A DNA stretch of 64,000 nucleotides, taken from Bordetella sp. LUAb4 (GTDB lineage: Bacteria; Pseudomonadota; Gammaproteobacteria; Burkholderiales; Burkholderiaceae_B). The notes beneath the pieces are model-generated. The model searched no databases and was not told the origin of the DNA. It saw only the letters and a list, made by a program, of their open reading frames with translations. The translations under genes and the position numbers were made by a program. Location of the stretch: the NCBI RefSeq assembly GCF_021325795.1, contig NZ_JAHPZX010000001.1, positions 1,302,001-1,366,000 of the forward strand. Direction: 5' to 3'. Shown one piece after another: positions 1 through 8,367 of the stretch (positions are counted from its first letter, which is position 1; every line of letters starts with the position of its first letter).

Positions 1-1394
1 TGGTCAAGGCGCAATACGCCCGTCTGCAGGCCGGCGAGCGGGCCCTGCTGATCGTCGTTGCCGGCATCGACGGCGCGGGCAAGGGCGCCACGGTCAACCT
101 GCTCAACGAATGGATGGACCCGCGTCACATCCAGACCCAGGGTTTCGGCCCGCCTGACGAACTGGAGCGCCAACGCCCCGCCCTCTGGCGCTATTGGAAC
201 GCCCTGCCGGCGAAGGGACGCACAGGTATCGTGTTCGGCTCCTGGTACGCGCCGCTGCTGTTCGAGGGCGCGCGCAAGCATCCCGACACGGACCGCCTGG
301 ACGCCCTGGCCACTGGCATCCGCCGCTTCGAGAATCAACTCGCGGCCGACGGCGTGCAGGTCCTCAAGCTGTGGTTCCACCTGTCGCCCAAGGCGCAGAA
401 GGCGCGCAGCAAGCGCCTGCTGGCCTCGCCCGACACCGCCTGGCAGGTGCTGCCGGAAGACCTGCTGGCGCAGAAGCATTTCGACCGCCTGCGCGAATCC
501 GGCCATCACGCGATCAGCCGCACCGACAGTGCGCATGCGCCGTGGGTGGTGATCCCCAGCGCCGACGACAACCAGCGCGCGGTAGCGGCCGCGCAAGCGG
601 TGCTGCGCGCGCTGCGGCGCGGCGCCATCCGGGTGCCGGCCGCTGCCGTGGCCGGCGCGGGCCAGGCCGCTCGGCGCGACATACTCGGCAAGCTGGATTA
701 CAGCGCCAGCGTCGACAAGGACGATTACGAAAGCCGCCTGGGCGCGCTGCAGGGCCGCCTGGCGCGCGCCATGCGCGACCCGGCGTTCCGCCAGCGCTCC
801 CTGGTGCTGGCGTTCGAAGGCCAGGACGCCGCCGGCAAAGGCGGCGCCATCCGCCGCGTGACCCAACCGCTGGACGCGCGCCACTACGAAATCACACCCG
901 TCGCGGCGCCTTCTCCGCACGAACTGTCGCGCCCTTACCTGTGGCGTTTCTGGCGCCGCGTGCCGCGCCTGGGCCGCGTCGCCATCTTCGATCGCTCCTG
1001 GTACGGCCGTGTGCTGGTCGAGCGCGTGGAAGACTTTACGCCCGCGGCCTGCTGGAAACGCGCCTATGGCGAGATCAACGACTTCGAAGGACAACTGGCC
1101 GGACATGGCGCCATCGTCCTCAAGTTCTGGCTGGCCATCAGCCGCGAAGAACAGCTCAAGCGCTTCCGCGAACGGGAAAAGTCACCCTACAAGACCTTCA
1201 AGATCACGCAGGACGACTGGCGCAACCGGCGTAAATGGCCAGCCTACCTGACCGCCGCCAACGAAATGATCGCGCGCACCGACACGCCGGCGGCACGCTG
1301 GCACATCATCGCCACCGACGACAAGCGGCTGGCGCGCCTGCAGGTGCTGGAACATGTCGTCGAAGCCGTGGAAAAAGCGCTTGGCCGTGAATGA
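1..1394 (+). CDS. pap: Polyphosphate:AMP phosphotransferase (two-domain PPK2), 5' end outside window
   Basis: Class II PPK2 enzyme that uses polyphosphate to phosphorylate AMP to ADP in the cytoplasm. The frame is open from base 3, so the true start lies upstream; 463 residues are visible and probably only a few dozen are missing. Two PPK2 units are visible: the first has the Walker A motif GIDGAGKG close to the left edge, the second has EGQDAAGKGG near visible residue 270, followed by a DRSWYGR stretch and a basic lid-like region. Tandem PPK2 domains are the hallmark of the AMP-specific class rather than the single-domain ADP kinases. The gene ends 87 bases before the HIT gene on the same strand. 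Confidence 0.9.
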   Translation, partial: VKAQYARLQAGERALLIVVAGIDGAGKGATVNLLNEWMDPRHIQTQGFGPPDELERQRPALWRYWNALPAKGRTGIVFGSWYAPLLFEGARKHPDTDRLDALATGIRRFENQLAADGVQVLKLWFHLSPKAQKARSKRLLASPDTAWQVLPEDLLAQKHFDRLRESGHHAISRTDSAHAPWVVIPSADDNQRAVAAAQAVLRALRRGAIRVPAAAVAGAGQAARRDILGKLDYSASVDKDDYESRLGALQGRLARAMRDPAFRQRSLVLAFEGQDAAGKGGAIRRVTQPLDARHYEITPVAAPSPHELSRPYLWRFWRRVPRLGRVAIFDRSWYGRVLVERVEDFTPAACWKRAYGEINDFEGQLAGHGAIVLKFWLAISREEQLKRFREREKSPYKTFKITQDDWRNRRKWPAYLTAANEMIARTDTPAARWHIIATDDKRLARLQVLEHVVEAVEKALGRE

Positions 1395-1481
1395 GCGCCA
1401 ACGCGCATGGTCTTGATACTCGGGCGCGCATGATCTTGGTATAAAGCGTTTTGTCCACAGCATGCCCGCGGCCTGATCACC

Positions 1482-1946
1482 ATGACCACTCTGCAACCCG
1501 ACTGTCCTCTCTGCCAGCAAGCCGGCGGCGCCCTGCTCTGGCGCGGCGACCATCTGCGCGTGGTGGAAGTCGACGATGCCGACTATCCAGGCTACACCCG
1601 CATCATCTGGAATTCCCATATTCCGGAAATGACCAGCCTGTCGCGCCATGGCCGGGAATTGGTCATGCAGACGGTGTGGACGGTAGAGGAAGTGCAGCGC
1701 GAGATCTTCCATCCGGACAAGATCAACCTGGCCTCATTGGGCAATATGGTGCCGCACCTGCACTGGCACGTGATCCCGCGCTGGCGGGGCGACCGCCACT
1801 TTCCCGACGCCGTCTGGGCGGCGCCACGCGTGGCGCCCGGCGCGGAATCCGAGGAATGGCAGGCGCGCATGACGCGTCTGCACAGCCTGATGCAGCGCTA
1901 CCGCAATCGCCTGCTCGAAGCCCTGGGCGCCATGTCGCGCCATTGA
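1482..1946 (+). CDS. HIT (histidine triad) family protein
   Basis: A small nucleotide-binding hydrolase or transferase of the HIT superfamily, 154 residues. The diagnostic motif HLHWHVIPRW (His-x-His-x-His) is near residue 94, with an N-terminal CPLC pair that could bind zinc. Family members hydrolyse nucleoside phosphoramidates or dinucleoside polyphosphates; the substrate here cannot be told. The stop codon falls in the first unit of a degenerate 14-base direct repeat (1932-1989). Confidence 0.85.
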   Translation: MTTLQPDCPLCQQAGGALLWRGDHLRVVEVDDADYPGYTRIIWNSHIPEMTSLSRHGRELVMQTVWTVEEVQREIFHPDKINLASLGNMVPHLHWHVIPRWRGDRHFPDAVWAAPRVAPGAESEEWQARMTRLHSLMQRYRNRLLEALGAMSRH

Positions 1947-1989
1947 TGCGACGCCACCGATGCGACGCCATTGAGTCGACGCCATTGAT
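1932..1989. repeat. Degenerate 14-bp tandem repeat at the HIT gene 3' end
   Basis: Four imperfect copies of a unit close to GCGACGCCATTGAT (13-15 bases each). The first covers the HIT stop codon and the rest lie in the spacer before the next gene. It is probably a slippage product; no coding role is visible. Confidence 0.6.
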
Positions 1990-2067
1990 GCCTAAGCCTC
2001 CGGCCGGCCTTACCACCGGCGCCGCGCCGGCCGCCGGCGGATCCGCCCCGCAGCCACAGGAATCCTT

Positions 2068-2565
2068 ATGCTGAAGTCCGTGTCTCCCACCGTCCAAAAC
2101 CACGTCCACGCTCGCATCCCGGGCCGCCTGCCGTTCTTGCTGGCCGCCTTGCTGCTGACCCCGGCCGCCTGGGCCGCGCGTCCGGTCAACAACACGCCCT
2201 GCCCGCCGATGATGCAGATCACGCAAACACCGGTGAACACGCCGCAGGGCTGGACACTGATGGCCGATCCGCGCCGCGATGCCAGCCATCACCTGCAGGC
2301 GGTGACGTTCTTTTCCGGCGATCCCCAGGACATGGCGTCCCTGTCCCCGGACATCGAGAAGCGCACGCCCAAAGGCTATTCGTCGACCTGGCGCTTCCAG
2401 CAGCACGGCGGCCAGCAGGAAGACTATTGGATAGGCTGCAGCTACACCGACACCAACCTGATCGCCATCCGCAAGCTGGCCAGCAACATCAGCCAGTGCG
2501 ACATGACCCAATACCTGAGCGACCGCAAGCGTCCCGGCGGCTCGGTGGACATCGTCTGCTACTGA
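2068..2565 (+). CDS. Secreted small protein, STY0301-like
   Basis: A 165-residue protein of unknown function. Residues 1-36 form a signal peptide: a basic start, a hydrophobic core LPFLLAALLLTP and an AWA-AR cleavage site. The mature part has four cysteines (in TPCPPM, IGCSY, SQCDM and the C-terminal IVCY), which fits a disulphide-bonded periplasmic fold. The layout (early Cys-Pro, a central GWxxx region, a late TxxIxI segment and a terminal cysteine) resembles the STY0301 family of uncharacterised proteins, an assignment from memory of the family. The gene stands between HIT and ung with no obvious functional link. Confidence 0.6.
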   Translation: MLKSVSPTVQNHVHARIPGRLPFLLAALLLTPAAWAARPVNNTPCPPMMQITQTPVNTPQGWTLMADPRRDASHHLQAVTFFSGDPQDMASLSPDIEKRTPKGYSSTWRFQQHGGQQEDYWIGCSYTDTNLIAIRKLASNISQCDMTQYLSDRKRPGGSVDIVCY

Positions 2566-2681
2566 GCGGACCCGGGCCGAGGTGCCGGCACCTATCTATA
2601 ACCCCACGGCACCGATCATCCGCACGGCAGGTCCTGCACGCACCGGCGCGGCCCACGCCAGGCTTTGGCACAATGGCGGCC

Positions 2682-3437
2682 ATGCCCAACGACAATCGCC
2701 TGATGACTCCCCTGGCCGCGCAGCTTGCCGGCCTGCCCGACACCTGGGCCGCCGCCCTGCGTGAACCCGCCGTGGTCCAGGCCCTGGACAATCTGGATGC
2801 GCTGATCACGCGCCGGCTGTCCGAAGGCGCCATCCTCTATCCGGCCCAGCCCTTCCGCGCGCTGCACGGCCTGGCACCCGCTGACGTCCGCGTGGTGATC
2901 CTGGGCCAGGATCCCTACCATGGGCCGGGCCAGGCCCAGGGGCTGGCATTCTCCGTGCCGGACGAGGAGCGCCGGCCGCCGAGCCTGCGCAATATCCTGA
3001 AGGAAATCGCCGCCGAATATCCGGAAGCGGCGGTCGCCGCCAACGATCTGACCCCCTGGACCCACCAGGGCGTGCTGCTGCTGAACACCTCTCTGACAGT
3101 CGAGGACGGCCAACCCGCCTCGCATGCCAAGCGGGGCTGGGAGGTGGTCACCGACGCCTTGATCCGCCTGGTCGCGCGCGAGCCGCATCCCAAGGTCTTC
3201 CTGCTATGGGGCGCCCACGCCCAGGCCAAGCAGGCCTTGTTGCCGGCGGACAACAGGCATTTGGTCCTGACGGCCAATCATCCCTCCCCCCTGTCGGCCC
3301 TGCGTCCACCCCTGCCCTTTATGGGCTGCGGCCACTTCAAAAAGGCCAATGACTGGCTTGAATCTCAAGGACAAAAAATTGTCGATTGGGGTTTGCCCGA
3401 TAAAAAGCTGGCATTACAAAACGAATTCAGGTTATGA
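2682..3437 (+). CDS. ung: Uracil-DNA glycosylase, family 1
   Basis: Removes uracil from DNA at the first step of base-excision repair. The protein has 251 residues. The water-activating loop GQDPYHG is at residues 75-81 with the catalytic Asp at 77, and the HPSPLS loop with the catalytic His lies in the last fifth. The start is MPNDNR; an in-frame ATG nine bases upstream (2673, MAAMPNDNR) is equally possible. The reading frame is open much further upstream, but that part has no family similarity. The end of the gene is followed by a long untranslated leader to the RNA helicase gene. Confidence 0.95.
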   Translation: MPNDNRLMTPLAAQLAGLPDTWAAALREPAVVQALDNLDALITRRLSEGAILYPAQPFRALHGLAPADVRVVILGQDPYHGPGQAQGLAFSVPDEERRPPSLRNILKEIAAEYPEAAVAANDLTPWTHQGVLLLNTSLTVEDGQPASHAKRGWEVVTDALIRLVAREPHPKVFLLWGAHAQAKQALLPADNRHLVLTANHPSPLSALRPPLPFMGCGHFKKANDWLESQGQKIVDWGLPDKKLALQNEFRL

Positions 3438-3758
3438 TTTGCGCGCTGCACCACTCAAGTTTCGGCACTTTCCCGCGCCTTCGACCGGTTTCCGCATCGC
3501 ATTAGCCTTTGCGCACCGAGTCTCCGGGTCCGGCAGTCATGCAGTCGCAGCCGGGTAAAACAGAACCCCGGCCCAAGCCGAACTTCATCGCTTCCTGACC
3601 TCCTTTCCTTTCGCCCTGCGTTCAGTTCTTAGGAACGCGTCCCGCGCATGGTTGATCCGGTCGGCTTCGATGCTCACTCAACCGCGCCTGGACTCGGCCT
3701 CCTATCCCTGTAGCCGTCCGCGCATTTATTGCCGCTTATCAAGTGGCAAGGGCAAGTA
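3438..3758 (+). other. 321-base gap: probable long 5' leader of the RNA helicase gene
   Basis: No convincing coding region. The stretch is pyrimidine-rich and less biased than the coding sequence. Cold-inducible DEAD-box helicase genes often carry long leaders, so part of this may be a 5' UTR. I could not identify a promoter or a defined structure. Confidence 0.35.
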
Positions 3759-5792
3759 ATGTCTTTCGAAACGTCTATTGATTCCTCGACCGAAACCTCG
3801 ATCGAGACCGCTGTCGAATCCTCTTTCGATACCTTGGGGCTGGCCCCCACCCTGCTGTCCGCGGTCAAGACCGCTGGCTTCAACACCCCCACGCCCGTCC
3901 AGTTGGCCGCGATTCCGCAGGCGCTGGCTGGCCGTGACCTGATGGTCTCGTCGCAGACCGGCAGCGGCAAGACCGCCGCCTTCATGCTGCCCGCGCTGAA
4001 CCGCATCGCCCAACAGCCCGCCAACAAGGGTGTCGGCGTGCAGGTGCTGGTGCTGACCCCCACCCGTGAACTGGCCATGCAGGTCAATGACGCGACCCGT
4101 ATCTACGGCCGCAACATTGCCGACCTGCGTACCACCATCGTCGTCGGCGGCATGCCTTACGGCGCCCAACTCAAGGCCCTGTCGCGTCGTGTCGACGTGC
4201 TGGTCGCCACCCCGGGCCGTCTGCTGGATCACCTGCAGTCGGGCCGCGTCAAGCTGAACACCGTGCACACGCTGGTGCTCGACGAAGCCGACCGTATGCT
4301 GGACATGGGCTTCATCGAAGACATCGAAACCATCCTCAGCCGCCTGCCCGCCGAACGCCAGACCCTGCTGTTCTCGGCCACGCTGGACGGCAGCGTCGCG
4401 CGCCTCGCATCGAAGATGATGCGCGACCCGCAACGCATCGAGATCGCCGGCGCGAAGGAAAAGCACGGCAACATCACCCAGAGCCTGCTGTACGCCGACG
4501 ACCAGGATCACAAGAAGCAGTTGCTGGACCACGTGCTGCGTGACGCGACTTTGGACCAAGCCATCGTCTTCACCTCCACCAAGCGCGGCGCCGACGACCT
4601 GGCGAACCAGCTGACCGACCAAGGTTTCGCTGCTGCCGCCCTGCACGGTGACATGAACCAACGTCAGCGCACCCGCACGCTGGGCCTGCTGCAACGCGGC
4701 CAGTTGCGCGTGCTGGTGGCCACCGACGTGGCGGCGCGCGGCATCGACGTGCAAGGCATCAGCCACGCCGTCAACTTTGACCTGCCGATGCAGGCGGAAG
4801 ACTACGTCCACCGCATCGGCCGTACCGGTCGCGCTGGCCGCAGTGGCCTGGCTTTCACGCTGGCTACGCACTCGGAACGCCACAAGGTGCGCCGTATCGA
4901 GCATTTCATCGGCCAGACCATTGCGCCGCAAATCATCGCCGGCCTGGAACCCAAGCGCGCGCCCCGTCCTTATGAAGGCGGTGATCGTGGCGGCAAGCGC
5001 AGCTTCGGCAGCAAGCGTCCGCAAGGCCAAGGCCGTCCGTACCAAGGCGGCGATCGTCCCCGTTCGTTCGGCGGCGGTGATCGCCCCGCTTACGGCGGTG
5101 ATCGCCCCCAGGGCAACTGGCGCGGTGACCGTCCGCAGCGTGCGGAAGCGGATAGCCGTCCCGGCGGTTTCCGCAATGAAGGCGGCGCCCGTCCTGAAGG
5201 GGGTGGTTTCCGCAACGACCGCGCTGAACGTGGCGGCTTCCGTGCCGACGCCGCGGCCCGCTCCGAAGCGGATGGCCGCTCCGGCGGCTTCCGCGCCGAG
5301 CGTCCGCGCTTTGAAGGCGGTGCGCGTCCTGAAGCGGATGGCCGCCCCGGTGGCTTCCGCCGTGACGGCGCGCCCCGTCCTGACGGTGGTTTCCGCCGCG
5401 AAGGTGGTGCCCGTCCTGACGGTGGCTTCCGTCGCGAAGGCGCGCCCCGTCCTGACGGTGGCTTCCGTCGCGAAGGCGGTGCTCGCCCTGAAGCGGATGG
5501 CCGCCCCGGCGGCTTCCGTCGCGAAGGCGCGCCCCGTCCTGACGGTGGCTTCCGCCGCGAAGGCGGTGCCCGTCCTGAAGCGGATGGCCGCCCCGGTGGC
5601 TTCCATCGCGAAGGCGGTCGTAGTGACGCGGATGGCCGCCCCGGCGGCTTCCGTGCCGAGCGCCGTGAAGGTGCTCCCGGCCGCGGCCAGAGCGAAGGTT
5701 ATGCACGCCCGGCCCGTCCGGCTTTCGAGAAGCGTGCCGGCGGCCCCGCCAAGCGTTTCGAGAAGCCCGGTTTTGCCGGTCGCCGCGACTAA
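3759..5792 (+). CDS. rhlE: DEAD-box ATP-dependent RNA helicase, RhlE type, with long RG-rich tail
   Basis: Unwinds RNA duplexes in ribosome assembly and RNA decay, typically important in the cold. The protein has 677 residues. The RecA-like core covers roughly residues 25-390: Q motif (TPTPVQ), Walker A SQTGSGKT, DEAD box LDEADRMLDMGF, SAT motif LFSATL and HRIGRTGRAG. Residues from about 405 to the end form a very basic low-complexity tail of GGFR/RPDGGFRREG/GARPEADGRP repeats, longer than in most RhlE proteins. The start MSFETS has no better rival and follows an open but unlikely extension. A clear terminator lies about 85 bases downstream. RhlE is preferred to other DEAD helicases because of the short N-terminus and RG tail, but the subfamily is an inference. 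Confidence 0.92.
   Translation: MSFETSIDSSTETSIETAVESSFDTLGLAPTLLSAVKTAGFNTPTPVQLAAIPQALAGRDLMVSSQTGSGKTAAFMLPALNRIAQQPANKGVGVQVLVLTPTRELAMQVNDATRIYGRNIADLRTTIVVGGMPYGAQLKALSRRVDVLVATPGRLLDHLQSGRVKLNTVHTLVLDEADRMLDMGFIEDIETILSRLPAERQTLLFSATLDGSVARLASKMMRDPQRIEIAGAKEKHGNITQSLLYADDQDHKKQLLDHVLRDATLDQAIVFTSTKRGADDLANQLTDQGFAAAALHGDMNQRQRTRTLGLLQRGQLRVLVATDVAARGIDVQGISHAVNFDLPMQAEDYVHRIGRTGRAGRSGLAFTLATHSERHKVRRIEHFIGQTIAPQIIAGLEPKRAPRPYEGGDRGGKRSFGSKRPQGQGRPYQGGDRPRSFGGGDRPAYGGDRPQGNWRGDRPQRAEADSRPGGFRNEGGARPEGGGFRNDRAERGGFRADAAARSEADGRSGGFRAERPRFEGGARPEADGRPGGFRRDGAPRPDGGFRREGGARPDGGFRREGAPRPDGGFRREGGARPEADGRPGGFRREGAPRPDGGFRREGGARPEADGRPGGFHREGGRSDADGRPGGFRAERREGAPGRGQSEGYARPARPAFEKRAGGPAKRFEKPGFAGRRD
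5140..5710. repeat. Imperfect in-frame repeats encoding the helicase RGG tail
   Basis: Interleaved repeats of GGTGGTTTCCGCCGCGAAGG-like units encode variants of RPDGGFRREG and ARPEADGRPGGF. At least ten units are recognisable. High nucleotide identity between copies suggests recent expansion, and length may vary between strains. Confidence 0.85.
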
Positions 5793-5875
5793 GCGCTTAG
5801 TCCCCCCTCTGTCGGATATCAACCGGACGGTAGTCCTGCATCAATAGACACCATCCGATGGTGGTCCAACGGTCG

Positions 5876-5921
5876 AAGCGGAATTCCCCACTTGCTGAAA
5901 GAATGGGGATTCCGCTTTTTT
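5876..5921 (+). terminator. Rho-independent terminator after the RNA helicase
   Basis: The stem AAGCGGAATTCCCCA pairs with TGGGGATTCCGCTT across a 13-base loop and runs into a T tract. Confidence 0.85.
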
Positions 5922-5988
5922 GATTTTTCACCGTCCCCGGCGAGAATGGGACTCCCCCCTTCGACTTTCATTTTCCCGGCGCCCAAGC

Positions 5989-7161
5989 ATGACATCCCAT
6001 CCCGCCTTCGAATTCGACCCCGACACCCGCATCCATGGCGAACGTGTCGTGCAGCATCTGCGCCAGGCCATCGCCGGCGCGGGGGGGTGGTTGCCCTTCG
6101 ACGCCTGGATGGGTGAAGCGCTGTATGCCCCGGGCCTGGGCTACTACGCCGCCGGCAGCACCAAGCTGGCCGAGGCCGCCAACGGCCAGGCGCCGACCGG
6201 GGACTTCGTCACCGCACCCGAACTGACGCCGCTATTCGGCCAGACGCTGGCCCACCAGGTAGCGCAGATCCTGCGCGCCAGCGACAGTCTGGACGTCCTG
6301 GAATTCGGCGCGGGCAGCGGCGCGCTGGCCGCCAGCGTGATTGCCGCGCTGGACGTCCTGGGCCTGCACGTGCGCTACGCCATCGTCGAAGTCTCCGCCG
6401 ACCTGCGCGCACGGCAGCAGCGGCGGCTGGCCGCACTGGGTGACCGGGTCGTCTGGCTGGACCAATTACCCAAGTCCTTCGCCGGCTGTGTGTTGGCCAA
6501 TGAGGTGCTGGACGCGATGCCGGTCGACATCTTCCGCTGGGATGAGCAGGAAGACCTGCGTCAGCGCGGTGTCGCCATCGATGCCGCGGGCGGCTTCGTC
6601 TGGGAAGACCGCCTGGCGGAGGATGAACTGGCCCAACGCGTTGCCGGGCGGATGCCGCCGATGGCGGGCTATGTCTCCGAAATCAATCATCAGGGCGAGG
6701 CCTGGATGCGTGGCCTGGGACAATGGCTGCGGCGCGGCGCGGCGTTGTTGTTCGATTACGGCTTCCCGCGCCACGAGTACTACCATCCGCAGCGCGCCGG
6801 CGGCACGTTGATGTGCCACCTGCGCCACCACTCGCATGCCGACCCCTTCCTGGCGCCGGGCCTGCAGGACATCACCGCCCACGTCGATTTCACCGCCATG
6901 GCCGATGCCGCCCTGGAAGGCGGACTGGATGTGCTGGGCTACACGTCGCAGGCGCGCTTCCTGATGAATGCCGGCCTGATGGAACAGCTCACGGGCCTGA
7001 ACCCCAGCGATGCCGGCGCCTATGCCCGCATCGTCGCACCGGTACAGAAGCTTCTGTCCGAAGCGGAGATGGGCGAACTATTCAAAGTCCTGGCCGTCGG
7101 CCGCGACATCGACGGCCCCCTGGTGGGCTTCAATCGCGGCGACCGGCGCGATACCTTGTAA
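5989..7161 (+). CDS. SAM-dependent methyltransferase, MidA/NDUFAF7-like (COG1565)
   Basis: A 390-residue class I methyltransferase of the family whose mitochondrial member NDUFAF7 methylates an arginine of complex I; bacterial substrates are not established. The SAM site LEFGAGSGALAASV is near residue 104. The family-typical LANEVLDAMPVD segment follows near residue 165, and DYGFPRHEYYHP near residue 255. The start MTSHPAFEFD is chosen because homologues begin close to the FDPxTRIHGERV segment; an upstream ATG (5920) would add 23 unlikely residues. It lies alone between the helicase terminator and a convergent hydrolase gene. Confidence 0.88.
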   Translation: MTSHPAFEFDPDTRIHGERVVQHLRQAIAGAGGWLPFDAWMGEALYAPGLGYYAAGSTKLAEAANGQAPTGDFVTAPELTPLFGQTLAHQVAQILRASDSLDVLEFGAGSGALAASVIAALDVLGLHVRYAIVEVSADLRARQQRRLAALGDRVVWLDQLPKSFAGCVLANEVLDAMPVDIFRWDEQEDLRQRGVAIDAAGGFVWEDRLAEDELAQRVAGRMPPMAGYVSEINHQGEAWMRGLGQWLRRGAALLFDYGFPRHEYYHPQRAGGTLMCHLRHHSHADPFLAPGLQDITAHVDFTAMADAALEGGLDVLGYTSQARFLMNAGLMEQLTGLNPSDAGAYARIVAPVQKLLSEAEMGELFKVLAVGRDIDGPLVGFNRGDRRDTL

Positions 7162-7250
7162 GTCGAGCTTCGGTACTCCGGCCCAGGCCGGGCGCTTGGC
7201 GTTGGCATCCGGCTGGGCCTGGGCCTGGCCGTAGACCCCATCATCCAACA

Positions 7251-8135
7251 CTACGCAAAAAAATCCAGCGCCCGCGCGGTGACCGGCTCGGGCACTTCCT
7301 CGGCCAGGTAATGCGCGGCGTCCAGGGCGGCGCCGTCGACGTCTTCGGCCACCGCGTTCCACAGGGCAAGGACGTCGAAGTTACGCCCCACCGCGCCGCG
7401 CGCACCCCACAGCACGTGGATCGGGCACGTCAACTTGCGGCCCGCCACCCGGTCCGCGCGATCATGCTCCAGGTCCAGCGTGGCGGACGCGCGATAGTCC
7501 TCGCATATGCCCACCGGCAGGCCCGGCAAGGCCGCGCAGCGTTCATATTCAGCCAAGGCACGGGGATCGAAGATGGCCAGCCCCCCCGGCCGGCCGCCCA
7601 TCACGGCCCGGACGTAGAACACGGGATCATGGCCGATCATGGTTTCCGGCATGGGCGACGGCTGTATCAGCCAGAACCAGTGATAGTAGGCCTGGGCGAA
7701 AGCACGCGTGGTGCCTTGGTACATATCCAACGTGGGCGCGATGTCCAGCAGCATCATGCGACCGACTCGATCCGCATGATCCAGCCCCAGCCGATGCGCC
7801 ACGCGTGCGCCGCGGTCATGTGCCAGCACGTCGAAGCGCTCGTGGCCCAAGCCGCGCATCAGGTTAACCATGTCCTGCGCCATCACGCGCTTGGAATGGG
7901 CAGCGTGATCGGGCGCGGCGGCCGGTTTATCGCTGTCACCGTAGCCACGCAAATCAGCCGCCACGCAGGTGTATCGCTGGGTCAGGGCCGGCCACATCCG
8001 GTGCCAGATGACATGCGTCTGCGGATGGCCGTGCAGCAGCAGCAAAGGCGGTCCCTCGCCCGCTACCCGCGCGGCGATATGCATGCCGTCGCCGACGTCT
8101 ATACGTTGCAGGGGCAAGTCGAACAGCGTGGTCAT
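7251..8135 (-). CDS. Alpha/beta hydrolase resembling haloacetate (fluoroacetate) dehalogenase
   Basis: A 294-residue alpha/beta hydrolase. The HGHPQTH segment supplies the oxyanion-hole loop, AHDRGARVAHR carries the predicted Asp nucleophile followed by Arg and Arg, LLDIAPT is the usual acid region, and YYHWFW supplies a His-Trp pair. A DAAHYLAEEVPE segment near the C-terminus supplies the catalytic His. In characterised fluoroacetate dehalogenases the Asp-Arg-Gly-x-Arg cluster binds the carboxylate and the His-Trp pair stabilises the leaving halide, so the substrate class fits, but epoxide or ester substrates cannot be excluded. It is transcribed away from the binding-protein gene at 8368. 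Confidence 0.8.
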   Translation of the reverse strand: MTTLFDLPLQRIDVGDGMHIAARVAGEGPPLLLLHGHPQTHVIWHRMWPALTQRYTCVAADLRGYGDSDKPAAAPDHAAHSKRVMAQDMVNLMRGLGHERFDVLAHDRGARVAHRLGLDHADRVGRMMLLDIAPTLDMYQGTTRAFAQAYYHWFWLIQPSPMPETMIGHDPVFYVRAVMGGRPGGLAIFDPRALAEYERCAALPGLPVGICEDYRASATLDLEHDRADRVAGRKLTCPIHVLWGARGAVGRNFDVLALWNAVAEDVDGAALDAAHYLAEEVPEPVTARALDFFA

Positions 8136-8367
8136 GTCGTCTCCTGGTTTGGCGATTCATCGCCGGCGTCACTCATCATGCTGTGAGGACCGCCCGATCC
8201 GCAACCATAGACAAGGAGCGAGCGGATGCGCAAGTACAAGTGCTGACGCAGCAGTTCGAAGATCCACGGGTCTGCCCGGACTGCAGCGCACGGGGCCCCT
8301 CCGGTATAGTCACGCGATCAGCAATCGCTACGCACTTGCAATCGTCACCCGCAACCGGAACGCCATC

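Noticed and set aside
3726-5822. A 698-residue open frame antisense to the RNA helicase gene
   Set aside because: It is an artefact of GC-rich codon bias and the helicase repeats; its translation is low-complexity Ala/Thr/Gly and no ribosome-binding site or family pattern was seen.
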